Part shown: piece after piece, positions 15,710 through 23,184 of the stretch
How positions within the stretch are numbered: the first letter of the stretch is position 1
Layout: every line of letters starts with the position of its first letter
Assembly: GCA_022787085.1 (NCBI GenBank)
Contig: JALFVE010000041.1
Location: 1 to 40,608 of the forward strand
Direction of reading: 5' to 3'
Source: Oscillospiraceae bacterium
GTDB lineage: Bacteria > Bacillota > Clostridia > Oscillospirales > Ruminococcaceae
Length of the DNA stretch: 40,608 nt
Notes under the pieces: generated by a model
What the model was told of the DNA's origin: nothing
The model's input: the letters and a program-made list of their open reading frames with translations, nothing else
Database searches by the model: none
Position numbers and translations under genes: made by a program

Positions 15710-16459
15710 ATGAACAGGCTGAAAAAGATTTTCTGTGCGCTTTTCTGCTCTGCTGCTGTTCTTGCGGGCGGTGTATCAGTTTCGGCGGAAAGCGAATTCA
15801 AGGTTTATGATTATGCCGACATCCTTTCCGACAGCGAGGAGGCGGCTCTCGAGGATAAGCTTTGGGATATTGCCGATACTTACGGTCATGATGTTATTGT
15901 TTACACTACCTACAGCATGGACGGCGAGGACGCTGAGGATTTCAATGAACAGCTTCGTTACGAGCTTGATGCGGGCATTAACGGCAGCGGCATTATTTAT
16001 CTCGTTTCCATGGAGTACAGGGATTATGACATCTATTCCTTCGGCGAAATGTACAGCAGCATATTTATAAATTCCGTCAGAGACGATATGGCGGAGGAGC
16101 TGGTCCCATACCTTTCGTCAGGGGATTATTACGGCGCTTTTGACAGATATGCCGATATGGTCAGGGCTGAGATCGAGAACGTTTCAGAGTACGGTCCCAA
16201 TGAGGAGTCCTCTTTTGCGATCCCTATCGGCATCGGCTGCGGTCTTATTATCGGCATTATTACCGTTCTTATAATGAAGCATGGCATGAAAACCACCCGT
16301 GCCGAGGCTATGGCGAACAAATACATTCGTGAGGGCAGCTTTAAGCTTACCAATTCACGGGATATCTTCCTTTACTCTCAGGTCACAAGGACAAAGCGCC
16401 CCTCCGACAGCGGCAGCAGCAGCAGCAGCGGCGGCGGTCACTCCAGCGGCAAATTCTGA
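15710..16459 (+). CDS. TPM-domain membrane protein
   Basis: This 249-residue protein has a signal peptide or N-terminal anchor (LKKIFCALFCSAAVLAGG, ending near VSA-ES). An extracellular TPM domain follows at about 28-160 (VYDYADILSDSEEAALEDKL, HDVIVYTTYSMDG, SGIIYLVSMEYRDY). Then come a membrane helix at about 169-188 and a cytoplasmic tail ending in a Ser/Gly-rich stretch. TPM domains are linked to phosphatase activity in plants and to photosystem or membrane-protein maintenance; in bacteria the role is mostly unknown. I chose ATG 15710, nine bases after GGAGAGGA (15693-15700), rather than the TTG six bases earlier. Confidence 0.85.
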   Translation: MNRLKKIFCALFCSAAVLAGGVSVSAESEFKVYDYADILSDSEEAALEDKLWDIADTYGHDVIVYTTYSMDGEDAEDFNEQLRYELDAGINGSGIIYLVSMEYRDYDIYSFGEMYSSIFINSVRDDMAEELVPYLSSGDYYGAFDRYADMVRAEIENVSEYGPNEESSFAIPIGIGCGLIIGIITVLIMKHGMKTTRAEAMANKYIREGSFKLTNSRDIFLYSQVTRTKRPSDSGSSSSSGGGHSSGKF

Positions 16460-16649
16460 TTATCGGATGTGGTCTGAATGGAAAACAGGGATTGCCCTGC
16501 AAAAGGGTGAAGTGCAAGAGGCATGGCTGCTGCGATGAGTGCAGGAGCCATCACAGGCAGTTTTCGGGGAGGAAATCACTGACTCGCTGCGAAAAGCTTG
16601 ATCTGAAAGAACAAAAACTAACCGAAAAGGCAAGGAAAAGAGGCAGGCT
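16460..16649 (+). other. 190-base gap with two hairpins, nature unknown
   Basis: No credible gene fills this gap. Two stems are clear: 16486-16490 with 16495-16499 (loop ATTG), and a longer one, 16523-16533 with 16541-16551, with one G-G mismatch and a GATGAGT loop. Neither is followed by a U-tract, so they are not ordinary terminators. It could be a small RNA, a leader of the next gene or a processing site. It does not resemble a riboswitch I know. Confidence 0.35.
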
Positions 16650-16976
16650 ATGAAAAATATCTGGACAGGGAAAAGAGAAAAACGTTTCTCTCTTTTTCCA
16701 CTGATTATATTCGGTGCGGCGGCGGCTTTTGTCCTTATTTCCCTGTCAGGCTCCCGCTCCGCAAATGAGAAATACAGGCAGTCGGGCATTAAAGAGAGCA
16801 TTTCAAGGGCGGCGGCGCTTTGCTATGCGGCAGAGGGGGCATATCCCGAGAGCCTTGATTATCTGGGCGAAAATTACGGCGTCCGCACTGAATACGAAAA
16901 TTACACGGTGCATTACAGCTATGCGGGCGGCAATATCCCTCCCGACATTATTGTTGCTCCCAAAATGAAAGGATAG
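16650..16976 (+). CDS. Small membrane protein with pseudopilin-like features
   Basis: I cannot assign this 108-residue protein firmly. A basic N terminus (KREKR) precedes one membrane helix at about 16-33. An amphipathic helix follows, and then a segment ESISRAAALCYAAEGAYPES that recalls the post-helix A-x-x-x-Y-x-x-x-G-x-YP-x-S-L pattern of type II/IV pseudopilins. It lacks the classical prepilin cleavage motif, so true pilin processing is doubtful. AAAAGAGG precedes the ATG, and ispD follows five bases after its stop. An imperfect hairpin covers codons 7-17. Confidence 0.6.
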   Translation: MKNIWTGKREKRFSLFPLIIFGAAAAFVLISLSGSRSANEKYRQSGIKESISRAAALCYAAEGAYPESLDYLGENYGVRTEYENYTVHYSYAGGNIPPDIIVAPKMKG

Positions 16977-16981
16977 TTTTT

Positions 16982-17683
16982 ATGGATTCTGTTTCGGTGA
17001 TCATTGCGGCGGGCGGCAGTTCCCGACGCATGGAGGGTGTGAACAAGCAGCTCGCTTTGCTTCGGGATATTCCTGTTATCGCTTATTCCATGATGGCTTT
17101 TGAAAAAATTGACGAGGTCCATGAGATAATCGCTGCGGCAAGGATTGAGGACATGGCGGAAATTGAAGCTATTGCAGGGAAATTCGGCATTTCCAAGTTC
17201 GCCGGCTGCGCTGAGGGGGGGAATACCCGTCAGGAATCGGTGGTAAACGCTCTGAAAAGAGTTTCAAGAGACACAAGTCTCATTGCCGTTCATGACGGCG
17301 CCCGTCCTCTTGTTGACCCCGCTTTTATCAGGCAGTGCATCCGTGACGCTGCCATTTTCGGCGGTGCGGCGCTTGCTGTTCCCGTTAAGGACACCATCAA
17401 GCAGGCTGACGGCGGCTTCGTTACCGACACCCCCGACAGAAGCAGGCTTTTTATTACTCAGACCCCGCAGATTTTCAAGAAAAAGCTTTATTTTGACGGC
17501 GTAAATTTTGCGGGAGAGCATGGGCTTGATTTCACCGATGACTGCCAGCTCGCTGAGGCGGTGGGCGTGAAAATTCATCTTACCCGCTCGGATTACAGAA
17601 ATATTAAAATTACGACTCCCGAGGATATGGCTGTTGCGGAGGCTATCATTTCATTCTCGGAAAGAAAGGATTTTGGGGTATGA
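16982..17683 (+). CDS. ispD: 2-C-methyl-D-erythritol 4-phosphate cytidylyltransferase
   Basis: This 233-residue enzyme joins CTP to methylerythritol 4-phosphate in the non-mevalonate isoprenoid pathway. The nucleotide-binding start [14 protein letters not shown] with a later KQ, the central [10 protein letters not shown] segment, [17 protein letters not shown] and the ending [16 protein letters not shown] are all characteristic. The length is normal. AAAGGA lies eight bases upstream. Its stop overlaps the start of ispF by four bases, so the two enzymes of consecutive pathway stages are made together; the kinase IspE that acts between them is not in the window. Confidence 0.95.
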   Translation: MDSVSVIIAAGGSSRRMEGVNKQLALLRDIPVIAYSMMAFEKIDEVHEIIAAARIEDMAEIEAIAGKFGISKFAGCAEGGNTRQESVVNALKRVSRDTSLIAVHDGARPLVDPAFIRQCIRDAAIFGGAALAVPVKDTIKQADGGFVTDTPDRSRLFITQTPQIFKKKLYFDGVNFAGEHGLDFTDDCQLAEAVGVKIHLTRSDYRNIKITTPEDMAVAEAIISFSERKDFGV

Positions 17684-18177
17684 TAAGGATCGGGCACGGT
17701 TATGACGTTCACAGGATGGTCCCCGGAAGAAAGCTTATTCTCGGCGGGGTGGAGATCCCCTATTCCTTCGGGCTTCTGGGTCACTCCGACGCTGATGTGC
17801 TGACTCATGCGGTGATGGATTCCCTTCTCGGCGCCTGCGCTCTGGGAGATATCGGTTTATATTTTCCCCCCGATGACCCCAAGTGGGAGGGGGCTTTCAG
17901 CATTGAGCTTCTGGAACAGGTCGTGGCTTTACTGCGGGAAAAGGGATTTTTGCCTTACAACATTGACTGCACGGTTATTTGTCAGAATCCGAAGCTTTCG
18001 CCTCACATCGGCATTATCAGGGAGACTCTGGCAGATGCTTTGGGGCTCGACGTTTCCTTTGTGAGCGTTAAGGCTACCACCGAGGAAAAGCTGGGCTTTA
18101 CAGGCTCAGGTCAGGGCGTTGCCGCTCATGCGGTCTGCACGGTTACGGAGCTATGTCTGAACGGCTCCTCCGAGTGA
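17680..18177 (+). CDS. ispF: 2-C-methyl-D-erythritol 2,4-cyclodiphosphate synthase
   Basis: This 165-residue enzyme forms the cyclic diphosphate intermediate of the non-mevalonate pathway, releasing CMP. The zinc-binding [11 protein letters not shown] start (D9, H11), [27 protein letters not shown] with the third zinc His, and the late [12 protein letters not shown] segment that contacts the cytidine are all present. It works as a trimer. The ATG lies inside the ispD stop (ATGA). Confidence 0.96.
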   Translation: MIRIGHGYDVHRMVPGRKLILGGVEIPYSFGLLGHSDADVLTHAVMDSLLGACALGDIGLYFPPDDPKWEGAFSIELLEQVVALLREKGFLPYNIDCTVICQNPKLSPHIGIIRETLADALGLDVSFVSVKATTEEKLGFTGSGQGVAAHAVCTVTELCLNGSSE

Positions 18178-18239
18178 TTTTTATGCGGCTTTATTCGGCT
18201 TTTTTCCGATTATTTTTCCGTTAGAAAGGTCATTTTTTT

Positions 18240-19556
18240 ATGCCGAAAAAAATTCTTGTCCATCTGGGAGCGTTTGCGGCGTCTATTGCTGTGCTGTGGG
18301 GCGCTCTTATGCTCACACTGCTTATCCCAAAGGAGAAAATTTACGATAATATGCTCAAAAGCGCTGAGGGCTACGGCAGTCTTGCCGCTTATTCCTTTGA
18401 AAGCGGGAATCGGCTGAACGGCATTGCCGACAATTATGCTGACGCTATTCTTCTGAACATCATCTTGTGCATGGACGGCGGCGACCCTCTTCGAGGTTCC
18501 CTTGACACAAGATATTACAGCGGCGGCGAGATGGGCGTGAACTGGGGGCTTTATGCTGCGGTGAACGGCGAGCTGCCTGACACCGATTACTCCAGATACT
18601 GGCACGGCTCGGCGATTTTTATCCGTCCTTTGCTGCTTTTTACCGATGTGAACGGCATTAAGGCGGTTGGCTTCGGCGCTGTTTCGGTGCTTACTGCGGC
18701 GGTTTGCTTTTTGCTTATTCGGCGAAAGCAATATTTCGGAGCGGCGGCGCTTATTTTTTCTCTGCTGTCCGTTCAGTTTTACAATGTAAGGCTGTCTATG
18801 GAATATATTCCTATGTTTATTCTGAGCCTTGCTATGTGCATTTGCTTTATCTGCTTTGAAAAAAAGGGCGATATGGCTCTTTCGATCCTGTCGGTCATCT
18901 GCGGGACGGCGGCGGCTTTTTTCGATTTCCTGACGGCTGAGACCCTTTCCATACTGCTCCCGCTTATCCTTGTTATGATTATCAGAAAGCAGGAAAACAG
19001 GCTCGGATCACTGCGGGAAAACATTATTCTCTCTGCAAAGTGCGGCGGCGGGTGGGGCGCTGCTTACGGCGGCACTTTTATTATGAAATGGGCTCTCGCT
19101 TCCGCTGTTACGGGGGAAAACAAGTTCATTTCCGCTCTGTCCTCTGCGGAGGTGAGGCTGTCGGGTGAGGCGGAGGAATTGCCGTTTTTCAAGCAGCTTT
19201 TCCTGTCTCCTCTCGCAAATCTTTCTACCATGTTCGGCGGCGAGAGTCGGGTGGACGGCGGAAGGGTGGCTGTTTGTCTGCTCCTCACTGTTCTTGTTTT
19301 CGGCGGTGTTTATCTTATTTTCAGAAAGAAAACGCACGACAGGGATTTTGCGGTCATTATGCTTATCCTCGGCGCTGTTCCATATCTGCGGTATCTGGTG
19401 TTAAGCAATCATTCCTATTTACATGAGTTTTTCACTTACAGGGCGCAGGCGGCGGCTGTTCTGGCGCTGTGCGCTGCGGTCTGGTTCGGCACAGAGCTTT
19501 CGGATTCAAAAAAGCCTCGGAAGCTCTCTCGGAAAAAGGCGGCAAGAAGAATATGA
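18240..19556 (+). CDS. Polytopic membrane protein, possible GT-C-type glycosyltransferase
   Basis: I do not recognise the family of this 438-residue protein. It starts with a basic tag and a membrane helix, then a large external loop of about 110 residues, then roughly eight further helices, and ends with a basic cytoplasmic tail (KKPRKLSRKKAARR). A large first loop followed by many helices is the layout of GT-C glycosyltransferases that use polyprenyl-phosphate sugars. The coupled downstream gene encodes the kind of family 2 enzyme that makes such donors. I cannot point to a convincing catalytic acidic motif, so this is inference from layout and neighbourhood. GAAAGG precedes the ATG by ten bases. 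Confidence 0.6.
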   Translation: MPKKILVHLGAFAASIAVLWGALMLTLLIPKEKIYDNMLKSAEGYGSLAAYSFESGNRLNGIADNYADAILLNIILCMDGGDPLRGSLDTRYYSGGEMGVNWGLYAAVNGELPDTDYSRYWHGSAIFIRPLLLFTDVNGIKAVGFGAVSVLTAAVCFLLIRRKQYFGAAALIFSLLSVQFYNVRLSMEYIPMFILSLAMCICFICFEKKGDMALSILSVICGTAAAFFDFLTAETLSILLPLILVMIIRKQENRLGSLRENIILSAKCGGGWGAAYGGTFIMKWALASAVTGENKFISALSSAEVRLSGEAEELPFFKQLFLSPLANLSTMFGGESRVDGGRVAVCLLLTVLVFGGVYLIFRKKTHDRDFAVIMLILGAVPYLRYLVLSNHSYLHEFFTYRAQAAAVLALCAAVWFGTELSDSKKPRKLSRKKAARRI

Positions 19557-20242
19557 ACGAGCTTGAATTTACCGTTTTGATGCCCTGTCTCAACGAGGAA
19601 ATGACCGTTGCTTTCTGCATTGAGGAGGCAAAACGGTTTATTTCGGATAATAATTTATCTGCTGAGATACTTATTGCGGACAACGGCAGCTCCGATGATT
19701 CTGCGAAAATTGCCAAGATGCATGGGGCGAGGGTCGTTTACGTTCCCGATAAGGGCTATGGCAGCGCTCTTATCGGCGGCATTAAGGCGGCAAGAGGCAG
19801 ATTCATTATTATGGGCGACTGCGACATGAGCTACGATTTTTATCATCTCGAGGGCTTTACCCAAAAGCTGCGGGAGGGCTATTCTCTTGTTATGGGCGAC
19901 CGTTTTGCAGGCGGCATTGAAAAGGGGGCTATGCCTTTTTTTCACCGTTATTTCGGTATTCCCCTGCTTTCACTTCTGGGCAGGCTGCGATTTAATACCG
20001 ATGTGAGGGATTTTCACTGCGGCATAAGGGCTTTTGACCGCAGGGCGGCGCTTTCTCTGGGGCTTAATTGCTGCGGTATGGAATTTGCCACTGAGATAAT
20101 TGCTAAATTCGCTCTTTCGGGTGCGAAGATCGCTCAGATCCCAGTTGTGCTCAGGAAGGACGGCAGAAATGGCAGATCCCATCTGAGAAGTATTCCCGAT
20201 GGGCTGAGACATTTGAAATTTATTGTTTTTTTTAAGAAATAA
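19553..20242 (+). CDS. Family 2 glycosyltransferase, polyprenyl-phosphate type
   Basis: This 229-residue cytoplasmic enzyme has the GT-A fold. It resembles dolichyl- or undecaprenyl-phosphate mannosyl/glucosyltransferases: LMPCLNEEMTV at the start, DNGSSDDS for nucleotide-sugar binding, DCDMSYD in the place of the DxD metal motif, and the acceptor-side HCGIRAFDR and GMEFATEIIAK. No membrane helix is predicted. The ATG at 19553 overlaps the upstream stop by four bases. It may load a sugar on a lipid phosphate for the membrane protein encoded just before it. Confidence 0.85.
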   Translation: MNELEFTVLMPCLNEEMTVAFCIEEAKRFISDNNLSAEILIADNGSSDDSAKIAKMHGARVVYVPDKGYGSALIGGIKAARGRFIIMGDCDMSYDFYHLEGFTQKLREGYSLVMGDRFAGGIEKGAMPFFHRYFGIPLLSLLGRLRFNTDVRDFHCGIRAFDRRAALSLGLNCCGMEFATEIIAKFALSGAKIAQIPVVLRKDGRNGRSHLRSIPDGLRHLKFIVFFKK

Positions 20243-20280
20243 AAATCCGCCTTTGATTGGTTTCAAAGGCGGATTTGTTA
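20243..20280. terminator. Bidirectional terminator between glycosyltransferase and pilT
   Basis: A 14-base perfect stem (20243-20256 with 20263-20276) is flanked by A residues on the left and T-rich sequence on the right. It lies between convergent genes and should serve both. Confidence 0.9.
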
Positions 20281-20292
20281 TTATTATATGTA

Positions 20293-21354
20293 TCAGAAGC
20301 CTGCGCTGGTGCGGAGTGCCTTCTCCATTTCGGTCTTGTCGGGGGCAAACTCCATTGCTGTTTCGTAGGAAATGGTATTTTTCTTGTAAAGCCTTACGAG
20401 GCTGTCCTGAAGCGAACACATTCCCTGACGTGCGCCTGCCTGCATTACTGTTTCCATCTGGGGTATTTTGTTGGTTCTGATAAGATTCTTTACGGCGTCG
20501 GTTCCTGTGAGTATCTCAAGGGCTGCTGCTCTTCCCTGTCCGTCGGCAGTGGGTACCAGCGTCTGGGATACTACGCCCTGGAACATATTCGCAAGCTGCG
20601 CTCTTACCTGCTCCTGCGCATGGGGCGGGCAGGCATCTATGATTCTGTCGATGGTCTGGGCTGCGCTGGAGGTATGGAGGGTTCCAAGCACCAGATGTCC
20701 TGTTTCCGCTGCGGTCATTGCAAGTGAAATTGTCTCATAATCTCGCATTTCGCCTACGAGAATTACATCGGGGTCCTCTCTCAGGGCGCTCCTCAGAGCA
20801 TAGCTGAAGGAGCTTACGTCCTTGCCGATCTCACGCTGATGTATCGTTGCTTTATCCTGAACGTATCTGTACTCGATTGGGTCTTCAATGGTGATTATAT
20901 GGCAGGCACGGTTCTTATTGATATGGTCTACCATTGCGGATAAGGTTGTGGATTTTCCCGAGCCTGTGGGTCCTGTTACAAGGATAAGTCCTCTCTTTTT
21001 CTCTGCAAGCTCGCCCAGCACTGAGGGCATTTTCAGATCCTCCAGTGTGGGGATATTATCATTCAGAAGTCTGATGCAGCAGGCAAGCTTTCCGCTCTGT
21101 CTGAACACGTTTACACGCTGTCTTGCACCGTTTTCAAGCTCAAAGCTGAAGTCAATATCATTTCCCGTTGTGAGAAGCTGCTCCTGCTCGGCATTTAATA
21201 TCGAAAGGATAGTTCTGTTTACCACTACATCCGAAAAATCCTTGAATTTACGAAGCTCGCCGTTTACTCGCACTACTGTGGGTGCGCCTACTGTAAGATG
21301 TATATCGGAAGCACCCATTGCTCTGGCTTCCAGAATAAATTCTTCAAAGGTCAT
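20293..21354 (-). CDS. pilT: PilT-type twitching ATPase
   Basis: This 353-residue hexameric ATPase of the secretion superfamily should depolymerise type IV pili. An N-terminal PAS-like domain precedes the RecA core. The core has Walker A GPTGSGKST at 128-136, the Asp box TIEDPIEY at about 155-162, Walker B DVILVGEMRD at 196-205, and the His box GHLVLGTLHTSSAAQTIDR from 219. The length and motifs are those of PilT and not of PilB, which is longer and has a zinc-binding cysteine set. AAGGAG lies eight bases before the ATG. It is the last gene of the diguanylate cyclase operon. No pilin, PilB, PilC or prepilin peptidase gene is in the window. Confidence 0.93.
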   Translation of the reverse strand: MTFEEFILEARAMGASDIHLTVGAPTVVRVNGELRKFKDFSDVVVNRTILSILNAEQEQLLTTGNDIDFSFELENGARQRVNVFRQSGKLACCIRLLNDNIPTLEDLKMPSVLGELAEKKRGLILVTGPTGSGKSTTLSAMVDHINKNRACHIITIEDPIEYRYVQDKATIHQREIGKDVSSFSYALRSALREDPDVILVGEMRDYETISLAMTAAETGHLVLGTLHTSSAAQTIDRIIDACPPHAQEQVRAQLANMFQGVVSQTLVPTADGQGRAAALEILTGTDAVKNLIRTNKIPQMETVMQAGARQGMCSLQDSLVRLYKKNTISYETAMEFAPDKTEMEKALRTSAGF

Positions 21355-21370
21355 ATTGATAACTCCTTTT

Positions 21371-21916
21371 TTACTTTATCTTGAACTGGATTCCGCTTGC
21401 CGAAAGGTAAACCTCGTTGGACATATTGGCGATTCGCTGGTTTACATTTCCCAGTATCTCTCTGAATACTGCCTGAGCTCTGTCCTCAGGTGTTACTGAG
21501 AAGCCTGTTTCAAGTGTGATGGTTATCATGCTGCCGTCAATTACCATGATCTTATCGTACATTTCGGTTATGTCATTGATAACCTTCTTTTCGATAGCCT
21601 TCTTGGTTTCTTCGTCTATCTTCGTGATATCGGGGCACATCTTTGTCATTGTTTCAGAGGTGTATGCTGCAAGACTGTCGAAAATTACAAACTTATGGTC
21701 GGCTATTGCTTCTGCGGGGGTATCCTTTACCCCTGTCTTTATGTCCCACTCAACATAATTCTGCTTGTTGCTGTATTCGATGCGGTGCATGGTGTCGGCA
21801 TCTACTGCTTCGGCGGTGCGAAGATACAGCACATAATCGCAGGCTGCAAAATAGGACACTGCCCATCTGGATTTTCCGCTTGCCGCCCCTCCTGTGACGA
21901 GTATTGTTTTTGACAT
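21371..21916 (-). CDS. CobU-like P-loop protein lacking the GMP-accepting histidine
   Basis: This 181-residue protein matches adenosylcobinamide kinase/guanylyltransferase (CobU) at both ends. It has the P-loop GGAASGKS (9-16), W53 after the expected helix, ETGFSVTPEDRAQAVFRE, and the C terminus NQRIANMSNEVYLSASG. In CobU the guanylylated histidine sits in RIQHHK; here the same place reads RIEYSNK, so both histidines are replaced (Y48-S49). His44 is nearby but four or five residues early. The kinase half may work, but guanylyl transfer by the usual route should not. No other cobalamin gene is in the window, and it lies between a diguanylate cyclase and pilT, so its real role may be different. 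Confidence 0.75.
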   Translation of the reverse strand: MSKTILVTGGAASGKSRWAVSYFAACDYVLYLRTAEAVDADTMHRIEYSNKQNYVEWDIKTGVKDTPAEAIADHKFVIFDSLAAYTSETMTKMCPDITKIDEETKKAIEKKVINDITEMYDKIMVIDGSMITITLETGFSVTPEDRAQAVFREILGNVNQRIANMSNEVYLSASGIQFKIK

Positions 21917-21953
21917 TTGAAAATCATTCCTTTCGGGTATTAGTATTGTATTA

Positions 21954-22991
21954 TCAGATCACTACTCTGTTTCTGCCGCTTTCCTTGGCTCTGTAAAGCT
22001 TTTCATCCGCTGCCTTGATATTATCCTCGATGGATATTGCAGAGTCGATCGCTGTGACGCCGAAGCTCATTGTTACCTTGATCTCAAGATCCTCAAAACA
22101 GCATACCGAATTCATTATACAGCATCTGAGCCGCTCTGCCGCTTCCGCTGCCTGCTCTGCTGTGGAGTCGGGCAGGACTACTATAAATTCCTCGCCGCCC
22201 CATCTGTAAACGCCGTCGCATATCCTCGAATTTCTGCGGAAATTGTCGGCAACGTGCTTTAATACTGCGTCTCCTGCGTTATGTCCGTATGTATCGTTTA
22301 CCTTCTTGAAAAAGTCGATATCGCAGATAAACAGCGACACGCTGCGGATATTTTCCGTATCAAGCAGTATCTTCTCATATATTTTCGTATAATCGTTATA
22401 GAAGCCCATTCGGTTTTTAAGCTCCGTGAGCTTGTCGTGCTGGGAATCGTCAAGGAAGGTGTCCGATTCAAGCACTATTCCGCAGATGAACGCTGCCAGC
22501 GACAATCTGCGCACGTCCTCCTCAAGGTCGAAGCCCACCTCGCCGTCAAGCTTATTTATTGCCTGATATGCGCCGATAAACTCGCCCTTGCAGTTCGATA
22601 TGGGCATTACAAGAATGGATTTGGTCACATAGCCCGTTTTCTTATCAACGTCCGAATTGAAATCGGGATGATTATAGGGGTCGTTGGTGACGATGGCGTG
22701 CCTTTCCACAAGCGCTTTGCCCACAAGCCCCGTTCCCTCGGGGATAGTTATCCTGCCTGCGCCTACTGCCGCTGTCGTCCACAGAGAATGATTCCGCTTA
22801 TCCCATTTCCAGAAGCTGGCTCTGTCGGCGTTGACAAGCGTTCTTCCCAGATCGGTCAGCAGGCGGTAGATGGTATTATGGTCGTTTTCCGCATCGTTGT
22901 CGGACTTTGACATCTCCTTATAAAGTCCCTGTGTTATGCTGAATATCTGATCCAGCAAAGCATCGGCGGATACAAAATTATCCGTTTTCAT
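21954..22991 (-). CDS. GAF-GGDEF diguanylate cyclase
   Basis: This 345-residue cytoplasmic protein has a GAF sensor domain (about 40-180) joined to a GGDEF domain (about 185-345). The active-site motif is GGEEF at 265-269, the metal Asp is in LFICDIDFFKKVND, and an RxxD inhibitory site (R256-I-C-D259) lies five residues before GGEEF. It should be an active, product-inhibited synthase of cyclic di-GMP. The GAF ligand is unknown. AAAGGGA precedes the ATG. It heads an operon with the CobU-like gene (37 bases) and pilT (16 bases), consistent with c-di-GMP control of pili or surface behaviour. Confidence 0.93.
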   Translation of the reverse strand: MKTDNFVSADALLDQIFSITQGLYKEMSKSDNDAENDHNTIYRLLTDLGRTLVNADRASFWKWDKRNHSLWTTAAVGAGRITIPEGTGLVGKALVERHAIVTNDPYNHPDFNSDVDKKTGYVTKSILVMPISNCKGEFIGAYQAINKLDGEVGFDLEEDVRRLSLAAFICGIVLESDTFLDDSQHDKLTELKNRMGFYNDYTKIYEKILLDTENIRSVSLFICDIDFFKKVNDTYGHNAGDAVLKHVADNFRRNSRICDGVYRWGGEEFIVVLPDSTAEQAAEAAERLRCCIMNSVCCFEDLEIKVTMSFGVTAIDSAISIEDNIKAADEKLYRAKESGRNRVVI

Positions 22992-23034
22992 TACCGCAAC
23001 ATCCCTTTCTTATTATCCCAAATTTATCTTTTAA

Positions 23035-23063
23035 ATTATAACATATTTTTTGGCGTTTGTAAA
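23035..23063 (-). promoter_or_regulatory. Sigma-A promoter for the diguanylate cyclase-pilT operon
   Basis: On the minus strand, -35 TTTACA (23058-23063) and -10 TATAAT (23035-23040) are separated by 17 bases, about 44 bases before the ATG at 22991. Confidence 0.85.
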
Positions 23064-23103
23064 TAGAAAAATAAAAAAAATTTATTTTTTGCCCAAAAGG
23101 ATA

Positions 23104-23132
23104 GTGACAAACTCAAAAAAATATGCTATAAT
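23104..23132 (+). promoter_or_regulatory. Sigma-A promoter for the CHASE2 cyclase operon
   Basis: GTGACA at 23104-23109 (one mismatch) and TATAAT at 23127-23132 are separated by 17 bases. It diverges from the diguanylate cyclase promoter only about 40 bases away, so one regulator could affect both. Confidence 0.8.
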
Positions 23133-23184
23133 GATTAATATACTTTTGTTCGTATTCAATTTTTTTTAACGGAGGGGAACCGAT

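Noticed and set aside
16668-16699. Imperfect inverted repeat followed by T residues as an attenuator
   Set aside because: The arms differ in length, only six or seven pairs are continuous, and it lies within coding sequence; the symmetry comes from Lys/Arg/Phe/Leu codons.
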